In this document: in pieces, positions 9,302 to 15,832 of the stretch
Layout: each line of letters opens with the position of its first letter
How positions within the stretch are numbered: the stretch's first letter is position 1
Assembly: GCF_030269445.1 (NCBI RefSeq)
Contig: NZ_BSTJ01000003.1
Span: 124,001-188,000 of the forward strand
DNA: 64,000 bases
Origin: Actinoallomurus iriomotensis
GTDB taxonomy: Bacteria; Actinomycetota; Actinomycetes; Streptosporangiales; Streptosporangiaceae
Direction: 5' to 3'
Position numbers and translations under genes: made by a program
Notes under the pieces: generated by a model
Seen by the model: the letters and a program-made list of their open reading frames with translations, nothing else
Database searches by the model: none
What the model was told of the DNA's origin: nothing

Positions 9302-10018
9302 TTACAGCGGGCTGCGGCTGCCGACCAGACCGTTGAGGAACCCGCCCGTGCTCTCCGGCTGCGGCCGGGAGGCGGACGCCGGTTCCTCCTTAGGCATGGC
9401 CTCCTTCGCCTTGCCGGCCGCCTTCTTGGCGGTCGACCTGGCCTTGGTCGTGGCCTTCTTCGCGGTGGCCTTCACCCCGGACGGCTTCTTCGCCGCCGCC
9501 GTGGTCCGCTTCGCCGTCGTCCCCGCCTTGGCGGTGGTCTTCTTCGCCGCGGTGGTGGTCTTGCGGGCCGTGGTGGCCCGCCCACCCGCGGCCGGCTTCG
9601 CGGCGCCGGCCGGCGGTTTGACGGCCGAGAAGGTCTTGGCCGCGTTGGTGAGCGCCTCGGCGGCGGTCATGAGCGCCTTGGTCGCGGTGTTCATCGTCTT
9701 CATGGCGGTGTTCATCGCCTGCGCCGAGGACGTCGCCTTGCTCGCCGCGTCGGTCATCTTCGTCGCCGCCGACGAGACCTTGGTCGCCGCGGACGACACT
9801 CGTGTCGCGGCGGCCGCAGGAGTGACGGACGACTTCGCGGCCGACGTGGACCGCGCCTTCGTCGACTTGGCGGCCGGCTTGGACGCGGTCTTGCGCGCCG
9901 TGCTGCCGGTCGTCTTCTTGGCGGCGGCCGTGGTCTTCTTCGCACCGCCGGACTTCGTGCGGCTCGTGCTCGCCGTTGAACGGCGGGCGGACGAACGCGT
10001 CATCGTATTAGTGGGCAC
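9302..10018 (-). CDS. histone H1-like Lys/Ala-rich protein with heptad core
   Basis: This 238-residue protein is almost entirely Ala, Lys, Thr and Ser. Both ends carry basic, eukaryotic H1-like repeats (AKKTTAAAKKTT near the N-terminus; ATAKKATTKARSTAKKAAGK near the C-terminus), which suggests DNA binding and nucleoid compaction. Between them, roughly residues 70-130 form consecutive seven-residue units such as VSSAATK, VSSAATK, MTDAASK, TMNTATK, ALMTAAE and ALTNAAK, consistent with an amphipathic coiled coil. The tail ends in GGFLNGLVGS. GTG 10018 is chosen because GGGGGG lies 8 bases upstream; ATG 10003 is an alternative. That ribosome-binding site sits inside a hairpin. Confidence 0.75.
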   Translation of the reverse strand: MPTNTMTRSSARRSTASTSRTKSGGAKKTTAAAKKTTGSTARKTASKPAAKSTKARSTSAAKSSVTPAAAATRVSSAATKVSSAATKMTDAASKATSSAQAMNTAMKTMNTATKALMTAAEALTNAAKTFSAVKPPAGAAKPAAGGRATTARKTTTAAKKTTAKAGTTAKRTTAAAKKPSGVKATAKKATTKARSTAKKAAGKAKEAMPKEEPASASRPQPESTGGFLNGLVGSRSPL

Positions 10019-10024
10019 TGATCC

Positions 10025-10055
10025 ATCCCCCCGTGTCGATCAGCTTCGGGGGGAT
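10025..10055 (-). promoter_or_regulatory. hairpin that includes the histone-like gene's ribosome-binding site
   Basis: ATCCCCCCG (10025-10033) is perfectly complementary to CGGGGGGAT (10047-10055), with a 13-base loop. On the minus strand the downstream arm is the GGGGGG Shine-Dalgarno of the gene starting at 10018. The hairpin could terminate the aldehyde dehydrogenase operon that ends at 10078, hide the ribosome-binding site, or do both. Confidence 0.55.
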
Positions 10056-10077
10056 CTATTCCACAATTGGCGAAGAT

Positions 10078-10932
10078 CTACACGCCTACCGGGTGCCAGA
10101 CGGTCTTTGTTTCCAGGAATGTGGTCATCCGGACAGTGCCCGGATCCGCCGTCCAGTCGTTTCCGGCGGGCCGCAGGACGCGCTTGAGGTTCTCCGCGGC
10201 GGCCTTCTCGCACTCGGCGGCGAGCTCCTCGCCGGCGCCGGTGAGGTCGAGCCCGTTCACGTCCATGTGCGAGGCCAGCCACGGCGCCAGCTCGGCGCGG
10301 TGCCCGGTGAGGATGTTGATGACGCCGCCCGGCACGTCGGAGGTGGCGAGCACCTCGCCGAGGGTGACGGCGGGCAGCGGCGCGGGCTCGGCGGCCACGA
10401 CCACGGCGGTGTTGCCCGCTACGACCACCGGCGCGAGCACCGACACGAGGCCGAGCAGCGGGCCGTCCGGCGCGACGATGCCGACGACGCCGGTCGGCTC
10501 GGGCGTGGAGAAGTTGAAGAACGGGCCGGACACCGGGTTGGCCGCGCCGGTGACCTGCGCGATCTTGTCCGCCCACCCGGCGTACCAGACCCAGCGGTCG
10601 ACGGCCGCGTCCACCTCGGCGCGCGCCGCGTTCTTGGCCAGGCCGGTGGCGCGCAGCTCCTCGGTGAACTGGTCGCGGCGCCCCTCGAGCATCTCGGCGA
10701 CCCGGTAGAGGATCTGCCCGCGGTTGTACGCGGTGCGGGCCGCCCAGCCCGCCTGGGCCTTGCGGGCGGCCACCACCGCGTCGCGTACGTCCTTGCGGGA
10801 GGCGCGTGAGGCGTTGGCGAGGAAGTTGCCCTTGGCGTCGTTCACGGCGTACGACCTACCGGACTCCGATCGGGGAAAGGCTCCGCCCACGTACAGCTTG
10901 TACGTCTTGCGCACACTCAACCGGTCGGTCAT
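10078..10932 (-). CDS. truncated aldehyde dehydrogenase-family protein (no catalytic domain)
   Basis: The 284-residue product matches the cofactor-binding half of aldehyde dehydrogenases: LYVGGAFPRSESGRSY, then WADKIAQVTGAANP, EPTGVVGIVAPDGPLLGLV and VPGGVINILTG. The rest of a normal enzyme of about 480 residues is missing, including the catalytic Cys and the LELGGK Glu region. The short tail ends ETKTVWHPVGV. It is probably a pseudoenzyme or partner of the full-length enzyme encoded just upstream. The ATG at 10932 overlaps the stop of a micro-ORF and is served by AAGGAGG inside that micro-ORF. I know of similar short paralogs beside deoC in actinobacteria, so this is unlikely to be a sequencing error. 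Confidence 0.8.
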   Translation of the reverse strand: MTDRLSVRKTYKLYVGGAFPRSESGRSYAVNDAKGNFLANASRASRKDVRDAVVAARKAQAGWAARTAYNRGQILYRVAEMLEGRRDQFTEELRATGLAKNAARAEVDAAVDRWVWYAGWADKIAQVTGAANPVSGPFFNFSTPEPTGVVGIVAPDGPLLGLVSVLAPVVVAGNTAVVVAAEPAPLPAVTLGEVLATSDVPGGVINILTGHRAELAPWLASHMDVNGLDLTGAGEELAAECEKAAAENLKRVLRPAGNDWTADPGTVRMTTFLETKTVWHPVGV

Positions 10933-11000
10933 GAGCCCTCCTTCGTCGGGTTGGTGACCGGGGGGCCGTGCTTGTCGGTTCGCTCGCTCCGCTCGCTCAC
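10929..11000 (-). CDS. coupling micro-ORF (MSERSER family), copy C
   Basis: The frame encodes 23 residues. It begins at a GTG that overlaps the upstream aldehyde dehydrogenase stop (GTGA) and ends in a TGA that overlaps the next ATG (ATGA). It starts (M)SERSER and ends VTNPTKEGS. The codons for Lys-Glu-Gly form AAGGAGGG, the Shine-Dalgarno of the following gene. The layout and the ends match two copies at 23741-23886. Compared with those, the SERSER and Val-Thr codons differ at synonymous positions, and the 3-base length difference keeps the frame. It may be translated only to carry ribosomes across the junction; no function is known to me. Confidence 0.5.
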   Translation of the reverse strand: MSERSERTDKHGPPVTNPTKEGS

Positions 11001-12412
11001 TGCAGGTACGCCTCCAGTCCGTGACGTCCGCCCTCACGGCCGAAGCCGGACTCCTTGTATCCCCCGAACGGCGAGGCCGGGTCGAACTTGTTGAAGGTGT
11101 TGGCCCACACGACCCCGGCGCGCAGCCGCTCGGCCATCCACAGGATCCGGGACCCCTTCTCGGTCCACACGCCCGCCGACAGCCCGTACGGGGTGTTGTT
11201 GGCCTTCTCCACGGCCTCCTGCGGCGTGCGGAAGGTCAGCACCGACAGCACCGGACCGAAGATCTCCTCGCGGGCGATGCGGTGCGACTGGGCGACGCCG
11301 GTGAAGACCGTCGGCGCGAACCAGAAGCCGCGGTCGGGCAGCTCGCAGGGCGGCGACCAGCGGGTCGCGCCCTCCTTCTCCCCCACCTCCGACAGCATCC
11401 GGATCTTCTCCAGCTGCGCGGCGGAGTTGATCGCGCCGACGTCGGTGTTCTTGTCGAGCGGGTCGCCGACCCGCAGCGTCGCCATGCGGGTCTTGAGCCG
11501 GTCGAGGAGCTCATCGGCCACCGACTCCTGCACCAGGAGCCGCGAACCCGCGCAGCAGACGTGGCCCTGATTGAAGAAGATGCCGTTGACGATGCCCTCG
11601 ACGGCCTGGTCGAGCGGGGCGTCGTCGAAGATCACGTTGGCGGCCTTGCCGCCGAGCTCCAGCGTGAGCCGCCTGCCGGTGCCGGCGACGGCGCGGGCGA
11701 TCTGGCGGCCCACCTCGGTCGAGCCGGTGAAGGCGACCTTGTCGATGCCGTCGTGCTCGACGAGGGCCCGTCCGGTCTCCCCCGCGCCGGTGACGATGTT
11801 CACCACGCCGGGCGGCAGGTCGGCCTGGCGGCAGATCTCGGCGAACGCCAGCGCGGTCAGCGGCGTCGTCTCGGCGGGCTTGAGGACCACGGTGTTGCCG
11901 CAGGCCAGTGCGGGCGCGATCTTCCAGGCCAGCATGAGCAGCGGGAAGTTCCAGGGAATGACCTGCCCGGCCACGCCCAGCGGGCGGGGGTCGCGGACGG
12001 CGTACTCCAGCTTGTCCGCCCAGCCCGCGTAGTAGAAGAAGTGCGCGGCCACGAGCGGGACGTCGACGTCGCGCGACTCGCGGATCGGCTTGCCGTTGTC
12101 GATCGACTCCAGCACGGCCAGCTCGCGGGAGCGTTCTTGGATGATCCGGGCGATGCGGAACAGGTACTTGGCCCGCTCGGCCGCCGGGAGCCGGGACCAG
12201 ACGCCGTCGTAGGCCCTGCGGGCGGCGGCGACGGCGCGGTCGACGTCGGCGGCGTTCGCCTCGGCGATCTCGGCGAGGACCTCCTCGCTCGCCGGGTTCA
12301 CCGTCTTGAACGACGTGTCCGCGTCGACGAACTCACCGTCGATGAACAGGCCGTACGAGGGTTTGATGTCGACGATGTCGCGCGACTCGGGCGCGGGCGC
12401 GTACTCGAACAT
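10997..12412 (-). CDS. NAD(P)-dependent aldehyde dehydrogenase
   Basis: This is a complete 471-residue aldehyde dehydrogenase. It has the substrate-side motif VIPWNFPLLMLAWKIAPALA, the cofactor motif FTGSTEVGRQIA, the general-base Glu in LELGGKAANVIF, and the catalytic Cys in NQGHVCCAGSR. EEIFGPVLSV and the C-terminal FGGYKESGFGREGG are also present. ATG 12412 lies 3 bases after the deoC stop, so deoC, this gene, the micro-ORF and the truncated paralog form one operon. The likely role is oxidising an aldehyde, plausibly acetaldehyde from DeoC, to its acid. That link is inferred from context. Confidence 0.92.
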   Translation of the reverse strand: MFEYAPAPESRDIVDIKPSYGLFIDGEFVDADTSFKTVNPASEEVLAEIAEANAADVDRAVAAARRAYDGVWSRLPAAERAKYLFRIARIIQERSRELAVLESIDNGKPIRESRDVDVPLVAAHFFYYAGWADKLEYAVRDPRPLGVAGQVIPWNFPLLMLAWKIAPALACGNTVVLKPAETTPLTALAFAEICRQADLPPGVVNIVTGAGETGRALVEHDGIDKVAFTGSTEVGRQIARAVAGTGRRLTLELGGKAANVIFDDAPLDQAVEGIVNGIFFNQGHVCCAGSRLLVQESVADELLDRLKTRMATLRVGDPLDKNTDVGAINSAAQLEKIRMLSEVGEKEGATRWSPPCELPDRGFWFAPTVFTGVAQSHRIAREEIFGPVLSVLTFRTPQEAVEKANNTPYGLSAGVWTEKGSRILWMAERLRAGVVWANTFNKFDPASPFGGYKESGFGREGGRHGLEAYLQ

Positions 12413-12415
12413 CTG

Positions 12416-13375
12416 CTAGTCCAGGGTGAAGTAGTCGGGACCCGCGTACACGCCGGTCGTGAGCTTGCGGCGCTGCATGAGCAGGTCGTTGAGGAGCGAG
12501 GAGGCGCCGATGCGGAACCACTCGGGCGTCAGCCAGTCCGGCCCGGCCGTCTCGTTGACCAGCACCAGGTGCTTGATCGCGTCTTTGGTCGTGCGGATGC
12601 CGCCGGCCGGCTTGACCCCGACCTGGCGGCCCGTACGCGCGCGGTAGTCGCGTACGGCCTCGAGCATGACCAGGGTGACCGGCAGCGTGGCCGCCGGGCT
12701 CACCTTGCCGGTGGAGGTCTTGATGAAGTCGGCGCCGGCCATCATGGCCAGCCAGGACGCCCGGCGGACGTTGTCGTAGGTGACCAGCTCGCCGGTCTCC
12801 AGGATCACCTTCAGGTGCGCCTCGCCGCACTCGGCCTTGATCGCGACGATCTCGTCGTGGACCTTCGCGTAGTCGCCGGCGAGGAACGCGCCCCGGTCGA
12901 TCACCATGTCGATCTCGCTCGCGCCGTCCTCGACCGCCCGGCGGGTGTCGGCGAGCTTGGCGTCCAGGGGCGCCCGTCCGGAGGGGAAGGCGGTGGCGAC
13001 GCTCGCCACGCCGATGCCGCTGCCCGCCAGGGCGCGTACGGCCTCGGCCACCAGATCGGAGTAGACGCAGATCGCGGCCACCCTGGGCACGCTCGCGTCG
13101 CTCGGATCGGGGTGCATGCCCTTCGCGCACAGCGCGCGGACCTTGCCCGGCGTGTCGGCGCCCTCGAGCGTCGTCAGGTCGACCATGGAGATGGCGAGGT
13201 CGATCGCCTCCGCCTTGGCCGACTTCTTGATCGACCGGGTCGCGAGGCGCGCGGCACGCTCCTCGGCGCCCACCTGGTCGACGCCCGGCAGCCCGTGCAG
13301 GAACCGGCGCAGCTCGGCAGTGCCGGTGACAAGGCCCGGCAGAGTCTCCGTTGACACGCACACAGCATCGCCCAT
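12416..13375 (-). CDS. deoC: deoxyribose-phosphate aldolase
   Basis: DeoC cleaves 2-deoxyribose-5-phosphate into glyceraldehyde-3-phosphate and acetaldehyde. The 319-residue sequence has VDLTTLEGADTPGKV, AAICVYSDLV, VATAFPSGRAPLDAK and EIDMVIDRGAFLAGDY. The Schiff-base Lys lies in FIKTSTGKVS, and the second Lys loop in VGVKPAGGIRT. The C-terminal LLNDLLMQRRKLTTGVY fits the long actinobacterial type. I chose ATG 13375, with GAGGG 4 bases upstream; the frame is open further upstream to 13510, across the terminator palindrome. It heads the aldehyde dehydrogenase operon. Confidence 0.93.
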   Translation of the reverse strand: MGDAVCVSTETLPGLVTGTAELRRFLHGLPGVDQVGAEERAARLATRSIKKSAKAEAIDLAISMVDLTTLEGADTPGKVRALCAKGMHPDPSDASVPRVAAICVYSDLVAEAVRALAGSGIGVASVATAFPSGRAPLDAKLADTRRAVEDGASEIDMVIDRGAFLAGDYAKVHDEIVAIKAECGEAHLKVILETGELVTYDNVRRASWLAMMAGADFIKTSTGKVSPAATLPVTLVMLEAVRDYRARTGRQVGVKPAGGIRTTKDAIKHLVLVNETAGPDWLTPEWFRIGASSLLNDLLMQRRKLTTGVYAGPDYFTLD

Positions 13376-13390
13376 GGGACCCTCGGGCAC

Positions 13391-13426
13391 AAAACGGGTC
13401 CGGCACGAACGCACCGGACCCGTTTT
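13391..13426. terminator. bidirectional stem-loop, 13-bp perfect arms
   Basis: AAAACGGGTCCGG (13391-13403) pairs perfectly with CCGGACCCGTTTT (13414-13426) around a 10-base loop. Poly-A and poly-T ends make it a good intrinsic terminator on either strand. It sits between the stop of the secreted protein gene (13443) and the deoC start, so it insulates deoC from upstream transcription. Confidence 0.85.
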
Positions 13427-13442
13427 GGCAGGTTGTGTGGAA

Positions 13443-14537
13443 TCAGCCAGTAGCGAGGTAGACGCCGTTACCGGTCGGGTCGTCCGGATCGCCCTCGGGG
13501 AAGGCGGCACCGGCCGCCCACACGGTCGAGTCCTTGACGGCCAGTGCGGTGAGGTTGATGTCGTGGCCGGACGGGCGCGGTGCGGTCACGTTGGTCACCG
13601 AGCCGCCGACGACGTGCGTCAGCTGCGGATCCCACGCGCCCCGCAGCAGCCACACGCCAGAGCCGCCGTCGCCGGTGACCCGGGTGTAGCCGCCGTAGCC
13701 CTGCGGGAAGGTCTGCGAGGACCACTTCGCGCCGTCCCAGTGCAGGAGGACCGGCTGGGTGCAGGTGTCGTCGCCGTCCTCGCCGCACGGCCAGTCGATC
13801 CCGCCGGACGCCCAGACGTTGCTCGCCGACGGGGCGTAGACGTCACTGATCACGCCCACGGCGTCCGGCTCGGGCAGCGTGAACTTCGGCGTGGCCGCGA
13901 GCTTCCAGGCCGATCCGGTCCAGTGCATGACGGCCGGCTGGTTCTTGTAGGTGCCGCCCGCGTACACGTGGGTGCTGGACACGCCCGCGATCGCACGGGC
14001 GGGGGCCGGAAGGGCGACCTTCTTCCAGCTCGTGCCGTTCCAGTGCATGGCCGTCGTGGTCTCGTCACCGCCGACCGCCCAGACGTTCGAGGCGCTGAGG
14101 GCGCTGGCGTCCACGGCGTCGTAGCGGCCGGTGGTCACGGTGGTCCGGCTCCACGCGCTGCCGTTCCAGCGGGCGGCGAACGTGCCGGCGCCGGTGGTGC
14201 CGAACGCCCAGACGTTCTTGCTGGAGGAGGCCGACAGCGCGCTGATCTCGCCCAGCGCGCTGCTCGGGCTCTTGGCCGTGGTCCACTTCCCGTTCAGCAG
14301 GTGCTGGACGAGCGGGACGCTCTTGCCGTTCGAGGACTGGTAGCCGGCCGCCCAGGTGCTCCCGGTCGGCGCGACGCTGATCGCCTTGATGCCGTCCTCG
14401 CCCGGCAGGGTGTTGGTCTGGGCGACGCTCCAGGTGGCGGCCGTCGTGCCCGCCTTCGTGGGCTCCGCCTGGGCCGCCGTGGTGACCGCGGCGGTGGCGG
14501 CCAGCGCCGCGGTGAACGCCGTCAAGCTTGTTCGCAT
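13443..14537 (-). CDS. secreted propeller-like repeat protein 1
   Basis: The 364-residue product begins with a Sec signal peptide (MRTSLTAFTAALAATAAV, cleavage probably after AQA). The mature part is built of repeated blades with the pattern Asn-Val-Trp-Ala-x-Gly followed by His/Arg-Trp-Asn/Asp-Gly-x-x-Trp, for example NVWAVGGDETTTAMHWNGTSW and LLHWDGAKWSS. This indicates a secreted beta-propeller. A Cys pair in WPCGEDGDDTC may form a disulfide. It is a tandem paralog of the gene upstream, with 12 bases between them. Function is unknown; surface binding or carbohydrate recognition is possible. Confidence 0.75.
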   Translation of the reverse strand: MRTSLTAFTAALAATAAVTTAAQAEPTKAGTTAATWSVAQTNTLPGEDGIKAISVAPTGSTWAAGYQSSNGKSVPLVQHLLNGKWTTAKSPSSALGEISALSASSSKNVWAFGTTGAGTFAARWNGSAWSRTTVTTGRYDAVDASALSASNVWAVGGDETTTAMHWNGTSWKKVALPAPARAIAGVSSTHVYAGGTYKNQPAVMHWTGSAWKLAATPKFTLPEPDAVGVISDVYAPSASNVWASGGIDWPCGEDGDDTCTQPVLLHWDGAKWSSQTFPQGYGGYTRVTGDGGSGVWLLRGAWDPQLTHVVGGSVTNVTAPRPSGHDINLTALAVKDSTVWAAGAAFPEGDPDDPTGNGVYLATG

Positions 14538-14549
14538 GGGGGATTCCTC

Positions 14550-15689
14550 TCAGTGGTACTGCTCGACGACGCCGTCGCCGGACTGATCGCCGCTGTCGGA
14601 CGCGGGCGGGATCTGGCCGACGGCGAGTACGGTCGTGCCGCCGGGCACCCCGGTGACCTGCCGAATCGACGGCGTCTGGCGTCCGCCGGTCGTGGCGACG
14701 GGGACGGTGGTCGTGGTGGTGCCGTTCGCGGCGACGTGGACGAAGGTGTCGTTGAAGCTGGAGTACCAGATGCCGCCCTGGCCGTCGGCGCCCGCGCTCA
14801 GCGCGAAGTCACCGTCGGCGCCGAGCCGGAGGCTCCACTTGCTCCCGTCCCAGTGCATGATCACCGGCTGGTTGTGCTCGGCCTCGGCGAGGGTGGCGTT
14901 CCGGGCCTTCTTGACGCTCTTGAGCTCCTCGCCGCCGCCCCAGTAGAGCCGGCCGACCGCCCAGACGTTGTCGCTCGACTCCGCGACGACGTCGTTGAAG
15001 TAGGAGAAGCCGCTCTCTCCCGCCGGAATCGGCACCTCGGGAAGCGTCGACGACGTCCACGACGTGCCGTCCCAGTGCTCCGCCACGGGCTGGTCGCCGC
15101 CGTCGCCCACGGCCCAGACGTCATTCGCCGCGACCGCGCCGACCTTCCGCGCGGTGGCGGGCATGGCGACCTGCGCCCACTTCCTACCGTTCCAGTGCAG
15201 GGCCTTTCCGCCGTCCGTGCCGCCCTCGTAGTCGTTGCCGACCGCCCAGGCGTTCTTCGGGCCGATCACGGCGACGTCCGAGACGTCGTACGTACCGGTC
15301 GACGCCGACGTCCACGACGCGCCGTCCCAGTGCCACGACGCCTGGGCGCCCTCGTTGGTCGCTCCCATGATCCAGACGTTGTTCGGGGAGGATCCGTCGA
15401 CGCTGCCGAAAGAGCCCGTGTCACCGGGAACGGTGACGGGGGACCAGGTGGTGCCGTTCCAGCGCAGGACGGTGCCGCCGCCGTGGTCGGCGTCCAGCGT
15501 CTGCGAGCCCACTGCCCAGGCGTCATGCGCGCCGGTCGCCGCGACGTCGTACAGGCCGTAGTAGTCGTAGCCGGTGTCCGGGCTCAGGTAGGTGACCCGC
15601 CAGCCCTCCTGACCGGCGGCACCGGCCGGTGCCGCCCCGGCGGCGACGATCACCGCAGCCAATCCGGCGCTTATCAGCGACTTTCGCAT
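14550..15689 (-). CDS. secreted propeller-like repeat protein 2
   Basis: The 379-residue protein has a signal peptide (MRKSLISAGLAAVIVAAG, cleavage near AGA). It carries the same blade pattern as its neighbour: AWAVGSQ with VLRWNGTTWSP, NVWIMGATN with SWHWDGASWTS, NAWAVGND with ALHWNGRKWAQ, and NVWAVGRLYWGG with IMHWDGSKWSL. There are at least five recognisable blades. GGAGG lies 7 bases before ATG 15689. It probably forms an operon with the paralog downstream, arisen by tandem duplication. I cannot assign a ligand or enzyme activity. Confidence 0.75.
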   Translation of the reverse strand: MRKSLISAGLAAVIVAAGAAPAGAAGQEGWRVTYLSPDTGYDYYGLYDVAATGAHDAWAVGSQTLDADHGGGTVLRWNGTTWSPVTVPGDTGSFGSVDGSSPNNVWIMGATNEGAQASWHWDGASWTSASTGTYDVSDVAVIGPKNAWAVGNDYEGGTDGGKALHWNGRKWAQVAMPATARKVGAVAANDVWAVGDGGDQPVAEHWDGTSWTSSTLPEVPIPAGESGFSYFNDVVAESSDNVWAVGRLYWGGGEELKSVKKARNATLAEAEHNQPVIMHWDGSKWSLRLGADGDFALSAGADGQGGIWYSSFNDTFVHVAANGTTTTTVPVATTGGRQTPSIRQVTGVPGGTTVLAVGQIPPASDSGDQSGDGVVEQYH

Positions 15690-15832
15690 TCAATGTCCTC
15701 CATTGCCCGATTTCCCGACGCCCTGACCGAACGGGCGTACGAGAACTTGACGCCGCCGAGGCGTGAATGGTTGGCGAAAGTTATGAGGACAAAGGTTTAA
15801 ATTTTTCGAAAGTGTTGATCTCGACGGCGCAC

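Noticed and set aside
11021-13354. 777-codon plus-strand frame opposite the aldehyde dehydrogenase/deoC operon
   Set aside because: Antisense shadow; the minus strand carries complete catalytic motifs of two known enzymes.
13116-15800. 894-codon plus-strand frame opposite the propeller genes
   Set aside because: Low-complexity Arg/Gly/Val antisense; the minus strand has signal peptides and regular blades.
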